Below are positions 7,340-14,933 of a DNA stretch of 64,000 bases, piece by piece. Every line of letters begins with the position of its first letter. The stretch's first letter is position 1. A program made the position numbers and the translations under genes. Under the pieces are notes generated by a model. It did no database searches and was not told the DNA's origin. It was given only the letters and a program-made list of their open reading frames with translations. This DNA is from JBBTTE01 sp038064395 (lineage in GTDB: Bacteria > Patescibacteriota > Saccharimonadia > Saccharimonadales > UBA4665): positions 5,909 to 69,908 of the forward strand of contig JBBTTE010000008.1 in assembly GCA_038064395.1 (NCBI GenBank). Reading direction: 5' to 3'.

Positions 7340-9387
7340 TGTTTGAAGCGCTTGCATCACCAGCAGGGTTAAGCGTCTTAATAACGATTTTTGCTGTTGG
7401 GCTAATCGGTGCGTTAATTGTCCAAGCACACGATGTGCTTGCCAACATATGGAGCCATGGCAGTGCCACCGTCGGTTCACTGTGGGGAATGTTGTTTGCT
7501 TCATCGGTGTTGACTACGGGACAAGAGGTCGTTATAAAGGCTAATATCTCAAGTTTCTCGTTGTTCCATCTGTCGCTACGTGTAGATAAGTTAGCGGCTT
7601 TCTTCGTGTTTGTCATCTGTTTGGTCGTGTTGTTCTGTTCAGTTTATGGAGTTGGCTATGTCAGCAGTTACTACAAGCGTTACAGCATCGGGGCTCTCGG
7701 ATTCTTCTACAACGCGTTTATTCTGGGGATGCTCCTAGTTGTAACGGCTGCTAACGGTATTTGGTTCTTAGTGGCATGGGAAATTATGTCGTTGGCTTCT
7801 TACTTCTTGGTTGTATATGATCGGCACGATCGCCAGAACGTCAGAGCTGGTTATGTGTATCTTGTCATGACGCATATCGGTGCGGCCTGTATCATGCTGG
7901 CAATGCTTATATTGTTCAGCTACACTCACTCCTTTGAGTTTGACGTCATTAAGTCGCACATTGATGCTGTTCCGCAGCTGTTAATGGGGGCGGTCTTTGG
8001 CTTATCACTGATTGGCCTTGGCACAAAAGCTGGAGTTGTCCCTCTGCACATTTGGCTGCCGTCGGCACATCCGGCTGCCCCATCGCACGTATCGGCACTA
8101 ATGTCTGGAGTGATGATTAAGACTGGTATTTACATGATGATTCGGTTGTTTCTAGATGTGCTTGGTCCACCGCCTCTGTGGTGGGGTATGGTCGTGTTGA
8201 TTATTGGTGGCGTGTCATCTGTCTTGGGTGTGTTGTATGCGCTTACCGAGCATGACATCAAGCGGCTACTTGCCTACCACAGTATCGAAAACATCGGAAT
8301 TATTCTACTAGGTCTAGGCAGCGCTTTGATATTCTCCTCGTTGCATAGGCCTGAACTTGTACTGTTGTCGCTGTGTGCAGCCCTGTTCCATACGCTTAAT
8401 CACGCTACGTTTAAGTCATTACTCTTCTTGGGCGCCGGCTCAGTAATTCGCGCAACCCATACGCGTAATATTGAGAAGTATGGCGGACTTATCAAGCTCA
8501 TGCCGATCACTGCGCTGTGCTTCTTGGTGGGCTCAATGGCTATCACGGCGCTGCCTCCATTCAATGGGTTCTTCAGTGAGTGGCTGACCTTCCAATCAAT
8601 GTTCAGCGGCCTTACTCACTCTGTTTTTTATGTTAAAGGGGCTTTCATGTTCGCAGCTGCAGCATTGGCCATAACTGGTGGACTAGCTCTGGCTTGTTTC
8701 GTAAAGGCCTTTGGCTCAGTGTTCTTAGCTCGTCCTCGAAGCGACGCAGCCCAAAGCGCCAATGAGGCGTCACCGCTTATGAGTGGTGGAATGATCGGCC
8801 TTGCTACGTTATGCCTAGTTATTGGGTTGCTTGCAGCGCCAATTACAAGAGTACTTCTAAGTATTAGCCGTGATATAACAGGCTTGCAGGCTACGGCCTC
8901 GGCCGTTGGAGCGTCGAGCGGCAGCCTTACCGTCAGGCCGCTATTATCATCTGTTTCTGGCCCAGTTCTTGGCGTGCTAATAATAATCGTGCCAGTTGGT
9001 GTTTGGCTAGCTTCTAAGTACGCTGTGTATCGCCGCCAGAAGATAAGTATGGGTCCAACTTGGGATTGTGGCACGGAGTTGAATGGTCGAATGGAGATTA
9101 CGGCGACCGGTTTCGCTCGCTCGATAATTCTGATATTCAAAGGACTGCTTCGACCTAGTTTGCAGCACAACGTGGAGTATGACGATGCGAATAGCCGTTA
9201 TATGCCTTCCTCGCGCAGGGTAGCTATGAGCGTGCACGATGTCTTCCAGGACCGTTTGTATTCACCGTTTTATGCCTGGCTACTACGAACTTCCAAGCTA
9301 ATTAATCGTATACAACACGGTAACCTGAATGCTTACGTGTTGTATGTAATGGTTGCTTTGATAATAGTTTTGTTGGTAGGAGCGTAA
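7339..9387 (+). CDS. HyfB/HycC-like antiporter-type membrane subunit
   Basis: This 682-residue polytopic protein is a member of the NuoL/MrpA/HyfB proton-translocating family. Residues needed for proton movement are present: Glu148 (AWEIMSLASY), Lys230 (GLGTKAGVVPLHIWLPSAHP) and Lys261 (VMIKTGIY). The C-terminal part after about residue 560, with TWDCGTELNGRM and a last membrane helix, is typical of hydrogenase-4 HyfB and formate hydrogenlyase HycC, and argues against Mrp or NuoL. Length matches HyfB (about 670). It begins at the TAATG junction with the small-subunit gene and ends one base before the HyfC-like gene. Confidence 0.9.
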   Translation: MFEALASPAGLSVLITIFAVGLIGALIVQAHDVLANIWSHGSATVGSLWGMLFASSVLTTGQEVVIKANISSFSLFHLSLRVDKLAAFFVFVICLVVLFCSVYGVGYVSSYYKRYSIGALGFFYNAFILGMLLVVTAANGIWFLVAWEIMSLASYFLVVYDRHDRQNVRAGYVYLVMTHIGAACIMLAMLILFSYTHSFEFDVIKSHIDAVPQLLMGAVFGLSLIGLGTKAGVVPLHIWLPSAHPAAPSHVSALMSGVMIKTGIYMMIRLFLDVLGPPPLWWGMVVLIIGGVSSVLGVLYALTEHDIKRLLAYHSIENIGIILLGLGSALIFSSLHRPELVLLSLCAALFHTLNHATFKSLLFLGAGSVIRATHTRNIEKYGGLIKLMPITALCFLVGSMAITALPPFNGFFSEWLTFQSMFSGLTHSVFYVKGAFMFAAAALAITGGLALACFVKAFGSVFLARPRSDAAQSANEASPLMSGGMIGLATLCLVIGLLAAPITRVLLSISRDITGLQATASAVGASSGSLTVRPLLSSVSGPVLGVLIIIVPVGVWLASKYAVYRRQKISMGPTWDCGTELNGRMEITATGFARSIILIFKGLLRPSLQHNVEYDDANSRYMPSSRRVAMSVHDVFQDRLYSPFYAWLLRTSKLINRIQHGNLNAYVLYVMVALIIVLLVGA

Positions 9388-9388
9388 C

Positions 9389-10312
9389 ATGCAGCACCTA
9401 TACTGGATACTACAGATTGTACTCGTGCCAATGTTGGCGCCGCTGGGCATCGGTATTACAAGCTCCATCAAGGCAAAGATGCAAAATAGACAGGGACCAA
9501 GTATTTTCCAGCCCTACCGTAACCTACGCAAGCTGTTCCACAAGGATGAGGTTATTAGTAATGATGCGTCATGGATATTCAGGCTTGCTCCTTACATTAT
9601 CTTCGGTGTGACTATTATTGTTGGTGCTAGCATTCCCCTGTTTAGCTCCATATTGCACGCGCCGACTAGTGACCTACTGGTCGTGGTCTATACGCTGGCG
9701 ATCGGAACATTCTTCTTAGCCTTGGCAGGTATGGACACCGGTAGCGCATTTGGCGGCTTCGGTGCTAGCCGCGAAATGACACTGTCTGCTGTGGCCGAAG
9801 GTTCGCTCATCTTCTCCTTACTTACGCTAGTCGTTATTTCTGGTACCACCAATCTTACTGCTATCGCACACACCATCACATTTGAATACGGACACTTCTT
9901 GATACCCATTCTCATGGCCTTCGCTGGCTTCTTGATCGTGCTATTGGCTGAAACCAAGCGTTTCCCCTTCGATAACCCAGATACACACCTAGAGTTAACC
10001 ATGGTGCATGAGGCGATGCTATTAGAATATTCTGGGAAGCGCCTAGCGCTTATGGAGTGGGCCTCGGCCAATAAGCTATTCATCTTTGCAGCCATGGCGG
10101 TTAACTTGTTCTTCCCTGTGGGTATAAGTAGTAGCTTCGGGGCTAGTGCTCTATTGATAGGCGTTGGGTCGATGCTAGTAAAGGTGCTGACTATCTATGT
10201 TGGAATCGCCATGATTGAGTCGCTGTTGGCGAAGTTCAGGTTCTTCCGACTTCCGGATCTGTTGTTCATTGCGTTTATTCTTAATGTTATTGCTATAGGA
10301 TTGGTGTCGTAA
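9389..10312 (+). CDS. HyfC/NuoH-like membrane subunit
   Basis: This 307-residue protein has about eight membrane helices and corresponds to NuoH/HyfC/HycD, the subunit that joins the membrane arm to the soluble arm. The N-terminal KAKMQNRQGPSIFQPYRNL motif and the acidic loop DNPDTHLELTMVHEAMLLEY (190-209), which lines the coupling channel in relatives, are both intact. Length is close to HyfC (about 315). It overlaps the next gene at TAATG (10311-10315). Confidence 0.9.
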   Translation: MQHLYWILQIVLVPMLAPLGIGITSSIKAKMQNRQGPSIFQPYRNLRKLFHKDEVISNDASWIFRLAPYIIFGVTIIVGASIPLFSSILHAPTSDLLVVVYTLAIGTFFLALAGMDTGSAFGGFGASREMTLSAVAEGSLIFSLLTLVVISGTTNLTAIAHTITFEYGHFLIPILMAFAGFLIVLLAETKRFPFDNPDTHLELTMVHEAMLLEYSGKRLALMEWASANKLFIFAAMAVNLFFPVGISSSFGASALLIGVGSMLVKVLTIYVGIAMIESLLAKFRFFRLPDLLFIAFILNVIAIGLVS

Positions 10313-10959
10313 TGGATAGTCTCTTAATGCAGTTTTGTATTGTTCTGCTGAGCCTGACAACTTTTGGCATGCATGTAGTCAAGAAGAACTATAGCGTCGT
10401 AGCGATGTACGGCTTGCAATCGTCGGCAATAGTTGGCTTGTTGCTGATATCGTTTCATGAGCAGCGCAGCTTGTCTTTGCTACTCGTAGCTCTCGTAACT
10501 CTAGTGGTTAAAGTTATTATGGCACCGACATTCTTCAGCCGACTTCTGAAACGGCACAAGCTTAAGTTTGCTGTCAGCACCTACGCCAGTACACCATTGA
10601 CGCTAATCATTATTACCGGCATTATCATGTTGGCTAACTCCGCTATCTTCGCGCCACTGATTACGGTCGCGCCTGCTGCGCATAGCCATATTATTCTGTC
10701 GATCTCGATGATGTTGATCTCGATATTCTTGATGGTCAACCGCAAGGGCGCGTTGTCGCAGGTCATAGGTGTACTTTCGCTAGAGAACTCGATTGTGGCA
10801 TTTGCGATCTTCGCAGGTCTTGAGCAGTCGGCCGTACTACAAGTTGGTATTTTGTTCGATATCTTCGTTTGGTCTAACATAGCGATCGTTCTGGTGTCGA
10901 TGGTTTATCGCCATGTTGGCTCACTTGATACGACTAGCATGAGAGAGCTGCAGGATTAA
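10312..10959 (+). CDS. HyfE-like membrane subunit
   Basis: This 215-residue protein has six or seven predicted membrane helices and the same length and gene position as hydrogenase-4 component HyfE, whose N-terminal part is related to NuoK. The membrane Glu in LSLENSIVAFAIFAGLEQ, typical of the NuoK-like bundle, is present, as is the Lys in TLVVKVIMAPTFFSRLLKR. It starts at the TAATG junction and is followed four bases later by the HyfF-like gene. Confidence 0.85.
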   Translation: MDSLLMQFCIVLLSLTTFGMHVVKKNYSVVAMYGLQSSAIVGLLLISFHEQRSLSLLLVALVTLVVKVIMAPTFFSRLLKRHKLKFAVSTYASTPLTLIIITGIIMLANSAIFAPLITVAPAAHSHIILSISMMLISIFLMVNRKGALSQVIGVLSLENSIVAFAIFAGLEQSAVLQVGILFDIFVWSNIAIVLVSMVYRHVGSLDTTSMRELQD

Positions 10960-10963
10960 TGGC

Positions 10964-12415
10964 ATGACTTTGTTTATTATTGTCCTAGGGTTTGTCACGG
11001 CAGCTGTAGTGTCTTCGCTGACCAGTTCTCGTCGTGTCATAGAGGGGGCTGCCATTGCCGCCAGTGTGTTTGCGCTAGGAGCTTCTAGCGCAATCGCGTA
11101 CGCCGTCGGTACTAGCGGTGCGTATAAGCCGCTTGCCTTCTTGTCTGTCGATGCTTTAGGCGCGATAGTAATGCTGCTTATCTCGGTCGTGGCTAGCTCA
11201 ACATCTATCTACGCCGTGCCATTCTTACGCAAGGAAATGGACAAGAAGGTCATTGGCCTAAGTAGATTCAAGCAGTACTACGTTCTTGTTAACATCTTCT
11301 TGGCGATGATGTTCTTGGCGGTCACTGCCAACAATCCGGTGGTTGCTTGGATATTCTTGGAGGCTACTACTCTCTCTACGGTTTTCCTGATAAGTTACTA
11401 TGGTAAACGATCTAGCGTTGAGGCGGCTTGGAAATACTTGATTATTAACTCGCTAGGCCTTTTGCTGGCCTTCTTCGGAACGCTGTTGTACTTTGCGGCC
11501 ATCAAGGGCATCGCGGCTAACGGCTTCGTCAGCTGGCAGGCTTTGCTTGATAATGCTCGACACTTTGATCCGGCAGTTGCCAAAGTCGCCTTTGTTTTTG
11601 TGCTTATCGGTTATGGCACTAAGATTGGTCTAGCCCCGATGCATACTTGGAAGCCCGATGCTTACAGTAAGTCTCCTGTGCCGCTAGGCGCTTTGTTCTC
11701 TGGCGCGCTCATGCCCGTGGCCTTTGTTATTTTGCTACGATTCAAGTCTATAACCGATGCTGCCGTCGGGCCGTTGTTCAGCCAGCATTTGCTTATCGCA
11801 TTTGGTATTTTGTCAATAATTATCGCAGCGCTTAGTATGCTCTCTGCCAAGAACTACAAGCGACTACTGGCTTACTCTAGCATTGAGCACGCCGGTATCA
11901 TCGCACTCGGGTTTGGGTTTGGCGGATTGGGTGCTTTTGCGGCTATTTTGCACATGATATATCACTCACTGATTAAACCAGCACTTTTCTTCACCTCTGG
12001 TAATATACTGCTCAAGTATCACTCAGCTCGCATTACCAAGGTGCGCGGCGCCATGAGTATCGTCCCAGTTACTAGTGTGCTGCTGCTAGTCGGTTTGTTT
12101 GCGGTGACTGGACTGCCTCCCTTTGGTATTTTCCAGACAGAGCTGTTTATTCTTGCGGCTGGTGCCAAGAACTCTCCGATTATAGTCGTTACCGCGTTAC
12201 TGGCGATGGCCATGGTATTCATAGGTTTCTTCCGCCATGTCAGTTCTATGGTTCTGAGCGGTAAGCCTGAGACGCCACAGTTGGTTGAGTCTGGTGAAGA
12301 TAGTGTTTGGCTGTTCATCCCACCGTTGGTGCTGCTGGTGCTGGCCTTGGTTCTGAGCGTTTGGATGCCGCCTTTTGTACAAACCCTAATTCACGAGACC
12401 GTAAGGAACTATTAG
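10964..12415 (+). CDS. HyfF/HyfD-like antiporter-type membrane subunit
   Basis: This is the second antiporter-like subunit of the complex, 483 residues with about 13-14 helices. It keeps the proton-path residues Glu133 (WIFLEATTLSTV) and Lys220 (GYGTKIGLAPMHTWKPDAY), and the later HSLIKPALFFTSGN segment with its Lys. The KPDAY sequence replaces the LPDAH usual in relatives. It is shorter than E. coli HyfF (about 526), nearer HyfD. Having two antiporter-type subunits implies at least two proton paths in addition to the HyfC/E part. Confidence 0.88.
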   Translation: MTLFIIVLGFVTAAVVSSLTSSRRVIEGAAIAASVFALGASSAIAYAVGTSGAYKPLAFLSVDALGAIVMLLISVVASSTSIYAVPFLRKEMDKKVIGLSRFKQYYVLVNIFLAMMFLAVTANNPVVAWIFLEATTLSTVFLISYYGKRSSVEAAWKYLIINSLGLLLAFFGTLLYFAAIKGIAANGFVSWQALLDNARHFDPAVAKVAFVFVLIGYGTKIGLAPMHTWKPDAYSKSPVPLGALFSGALMPVAFVILLRFKSITDAAVGPLFSQHLLIAFGILSIIIAALSMLSAKNYKRLLAYSSIEHAGIIALGFGFGGLGAFAAILHMIYHSLIKPALFFTSGNILLKYHSARITKVRGAMSIVPVTSVLLLVGLFAVTGLPPFGIFQTELFILAAGAKNSPIIVVTALLAMAMVFIGFFRHVSSMVLSGKPETPQLVESGEDSVWLFIPPLVLLVLALVLSVWMPPFVQTLIHETVRNY

Positions 12416-12416
12416 T

Positions 12417-13982
12417 ATGAAAAAGTTTGATAATTATTTACCCAAAAACGTATCGGCTCAAATTGATGGTGACGTAGCTAGCTTTGAAGTATCAGTCGAC
12501 GAAATAACAGAGATAGTCCGCAATCTCCATGTTGATAAAAACTTGACTTTAAAACTTATAGACGTTACCGATGAACGAGCTGAAAGTGGCTGCTTTAAGG
12601 TCTGGTACGTCTTCGGTGCTCCTGAGGATGGCCTGTTCATAGCGCCTTATATCAGGCTGGAAAAGACTGAAGAATTTCCATCTGTTACTTCCGTCATTCA
12701 CGCTGCCGGTAATTACGAGAGAAAGATTAAGACCTTCTTCGGTCTAACGCCTATCGGTAACCCAGATTCTAGAATGCTTATTTTGCATGAAAACTGGCCA
12801 GATGATGTCTTCCCATTACGCAAAGAATTTGACGCTCACAAGCGGCCAGCGGCAGCGACTGGTATTTATAAGTTCCAAAGAGTTCACGGTGAAGGCATAT
12901 ATGAAATACCAGTTGGTCCGATTCACGCAGGCATAATCGAGCCGGGTCACTTTCGTTTCAGTGTGGCTGGTGAGTCAATAATGCTACTTGAAGCACGGCT
13001 AGGGTATGTCCATAAGGGTCACGAAAAGTTGTTTGAGAGTTTGAACCTAACAGATCAGGTTCGCTTATCACAGAAAGTATCAGGTGATAGTTCGCTGTCT
13101 CACTCATTGGCTTTCTGCCAGGCCGTAGAGCAGCTATCAGGCATTGATGTGCCGGAGAGAGCCAAGTATTTGCGAACTATTTACGCTGAGCTAGAGCGCC
13201 TTGCTTGCCACTTTGGTGACATTGGATTCATGATGATGGATACTGGCTTCAACTTCGGCGGAGCGAACGGTTCTAGGTTGCGAGAAATGATTATGCGTAT
13301 CAATGAGCGACTGACGGAAAGCCGCTTCCTACGAGGCGTAAACGTGGTCGGTGGTGTGGCCAAGGACATTTCTGACGAGCAAAACGAGTTACTCATCCAA
13401 GAGTTAGATGCCATAATGAAGGACTTCAAAGAAGTGGTCGATATTGCCGAAAACAGAGTATCTGTGCTTAATCGTCTTAAGGGCACTGGACCTTTGCCAT
13501 ATGATGTCGCCAAAGATCATGGCGCAGTTGGGGTGCCGGCTCGGGCAGTTGGTGTCGCAACAGACGCGCGGGCTGAGTACCCATATGCTGCCTACGGCGA
13601 GTTACCGCTGGGTGACATTCCTACAGAGAAGACGGGCGATGTTTACGCGCGGTTCCGCATCCGAATACGAGAAGCCCGCACAGCTAGCAAGCTAATTCAA
13701 GAAGCTCTAACCCGCTTGCCAAAAGGCCCTATAGCCGCGAAAACCACCAAGAGTATGCTCAAAAAGAGCGCTATCGCTATCGGCTGCGTCGAAGGCTGGC
13801 GCGGAGAAATAATCTATTTCATCAAGACCGATAAACAAGGTCAAATCAACCGAGTTGCTATCCGTGACCCCTCATTTATAAACTGGCAAGTTCTTGGTTA
13901 TTGTGGGCAGGGTCAGATTGTGCCTGACTTCCCGCTTATTAACAAGAGCTTCAACTTGTCCTACACCGGTCACGATTTGTAG
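12417..13982 (+). CDS. HyfG/HycE-like fused NuoC-NuoD large subunit without NiFe ligands
   Basis: Residues 1-140 are a NuoC-like domain (ERKIKTFFGLTPIGNPDSR, HENWPDD) and 150-521 a NuoD/hydrogenase large-subunit domain (VGPIHAGIIEPGHFRF, RLGYVHKGHEKLFE). The NiFe site is absent. The first CxxC of group 4 enzymes aligns with Ser222 and Ser225 (KVSGDSSLSHSLAFCQ), and the C-terminal DPCxxC aligns with DPSFIN (484-489). The C-terminus IVPDFPLINKSFNLSY is very well conserved with the Hyf family. The same pattern is known from energy-converting hydrogenase-related (Ehr) complexes. This is the last gene of the operon. Confidence 0.88.
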   Translation: MKKFDNYLPKNVSAQIDGDVASFEVSVDEITEIVRNLHVDKNLTLKLIDVTDERAESGCFKVWYVFGAPEDGLFIAPYIRLEKTEEFPSVTSVIHAAGNYERKIKTFFGLTPIGNPDSRMLILHENWPDDVFPLRKEFDAHKRPAAATGIYKFQRVHGEGIYEIPVGPIHAGIIEPGHFRFSVAGESIMLLEARLGYVHKGHEKLFESLNLTDQVRLSQKVSGDSSLSHSLAFCQAVEQLSGIDVPERAKYLRTIYAELERLACHFGDIGFMMMDTGFNFGGANGSRLREMIMRINERLTESRFLRGVNVVGGVAKDISDEQNELLIQELDAIMKDFKEVVDIAENRVSVLNRLKGTGPLPYDVAKDHGAVGVPARAVGVATDARAEYPYAAYGELPLGDIPTEKTGDVYARFRIRIREARTASKLIQEALTRLPKGPIAAKTTKSMLKKSAIAIGCVEGWRGEIIYFIKTDKQGQINRVAIRDPSFINWQVLGYCGQGQIVPDFPLINKSFNLSYTGHDL

Positions 13983-14071
13983 GTTAGATCTTCGTTATTC
14001 GTAGTTCTAGTCTTTACAAATACCCTAACTCAGGTTACTCTAATGACATCAATTAAGTGGAGGTTCCAAGC

Positions 14072-14791
14072 ATGTTTGGAAGACGCAAAGTAGCTGCCCT
14101 TGTGGGTGAGTTCATAGGTACAGGCGCATTGACGCTGCTCGTTCTGAGCGTACAACGATCAACAATAGGTGTGCCATTTTTCGTGGCCGCTGCCGCCGGT
14201 CTAACATTGGCATTAATGATCTTCGCGATGGGTCGCGTAACTGGTGGGTACTTCAACCCAGCTATAGTTATAGCCTTTTGGACTGCACGTAAGATTTCAA
14301 CAATCACGACTGTTCTATATGTAGTCGTACAACTGCTTGGTGCATGGGGTGCTTACTACCTCTACACTTACTTCGTTAAGAATGATTTGCAGCCAATCGG
14401 TGGCCACTTCACAGCTCGTATCCTAACGGCTGAAGCTATCGGTACTGGTCTGTTCGCCTTCGGTGTTGCAGCTGCTGTTTACCAGCGTGTTAGCATTGCC
14501 GTAACGGCTTCATTCGCAGGTGTTGCCTTGATGCTAGGTGCGATCGCTGCATCTTCAGCTTCACTTGGCCTGCTTAACCCAGCTGTCGCCCTAGGTGCAC
14601 GTGCTTGGGTATGGGGTACATACGTACTTGGTCCAGTCATCGGTGCTGTTATCGGTGTTAACTTGTACGCTCTGCTATTCGCAGAAGCCGACAAGAACGC
14701 TGTTAGCGTATCCAGTGCTGTCAAAGCCGCTGTAACCGGTAAGAAGCCAGCTAAGTCAGCTAAGAAGAAGACTTCTAAGAAGAAAAAGTAG
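14072..14791 (+). CDS. Aquaporin/MIP-family channel
   Basis: This 239-residue membrane protein belongs to the major intrinsic protein family of water and small-solute channels. It has six predicted helices and two NPA motifs, at 62-64 (GGYFNPAIV) and 169-171 (GLLNPAVAL). The Arg that normally follows the second NPA and forms the selectivity filter is Val172, so permeability is hard to predict. The C-terminal 18 residues are almost all Lys, Ala and Ser. ATG 14072 is chosen because GGAGG sits at 14059-14063; an earlier in-frame GTG (14057) would overlap that site. A strong terminator follows. Confidence 0.9.
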   Translation: MFGRRKVAALVGEFIGTGALTLLVLSVQRSTIGVPFFVAAAAGLTLALMIFAMGRVTGGYFNPAIVIAFWTARKISTITTVLYVVVQLLGAWGAYYLYTYFVKNDLQPIGGHFTARILTAEAIGTGLFAFGVAAAVYQRVSIAVTASFAGVALMLGAIAASSASLGLLNPAVALGARAWVWGTYVLGPVIGAVIGVNLYALLFAEADKNAVSVSSAVKAAVTGKKPAKSAKKKTSKKKK

Positions 14792-14811
14792 GTTAATACT
14801 TCTCTGGCCTT

Positions 14812-14838
14812 AACTGCCCGCCTTGTGCGGGCAGTTTT
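14812..14838 (+). terminator. Rho-independent terminator after the aquaporin gene
   Basis: A perfect 10-bp stem (AACTGCCCGC / GCGGGCAGTT) with a 5-base loop CTTGT is followed by more T. It lies 21 bp after the aquaporin stop codon. Confidence 0.9.
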
Positions 14839-14859
14839 GCTACCAAGAGCCTTTGCATC

Positions 14860-14888
14860 TTGAAAAGTCGCAAGAATAATGGTATGAT
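14860..14888 (+). promoter_or_regulatory. Sigma70-like promoter for the tandem CDP-alcohol phosphotransferase gene
   Basis: A -35 box TTGAAA at 14860-14865 and a -10 box TATGAT at 14883-14888 are separated by exactly 17 bp. The predicted start of transcription is near 14895, giving a leader of about 40-50 nt. Confidence 0.75.
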
Positions 14889-14890
14889 TT

Positions 14891-14908
14891 ACCTCAAATA
14901 ATTGAGGT
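14891..14908. promoter_or_regulatory. Perfect 7-bp inverted repeat at the predicted transcription start
   Basis: ACCTCAA and TTGAGGT are separated by four bases (ATAA) and begin 2 bp after the -10 box. The position would suit a repressor operator, or a small hairpin at the 5' end of the mRNA. No regulator can be assigned. Confidence 0.45.
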
Positions 14909-14933
14909 AGGCTCAGTAAGAGATTCGGAGTGT

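Noticed and set aside
7339..12415. Mrp-type Na+/H+ antiporter
   Set aside because: The HyfC/NuoH-like and NuoC-NuoD-like genes and the HyfB-type C-terminus (TWDCGTELNGRM) do not occur in Mrp operons; small MrpC/E/F/G genes are absent.
6794..13982. Calling the operon an active NiFe hydrogenase-4 or formate hydrogenlyase
   Set aside because: Both CxxC motifs of the large subunit and three of four Fe-S ligands of the small subunit are gone, and no hydrogenase maturation genes are nearby.
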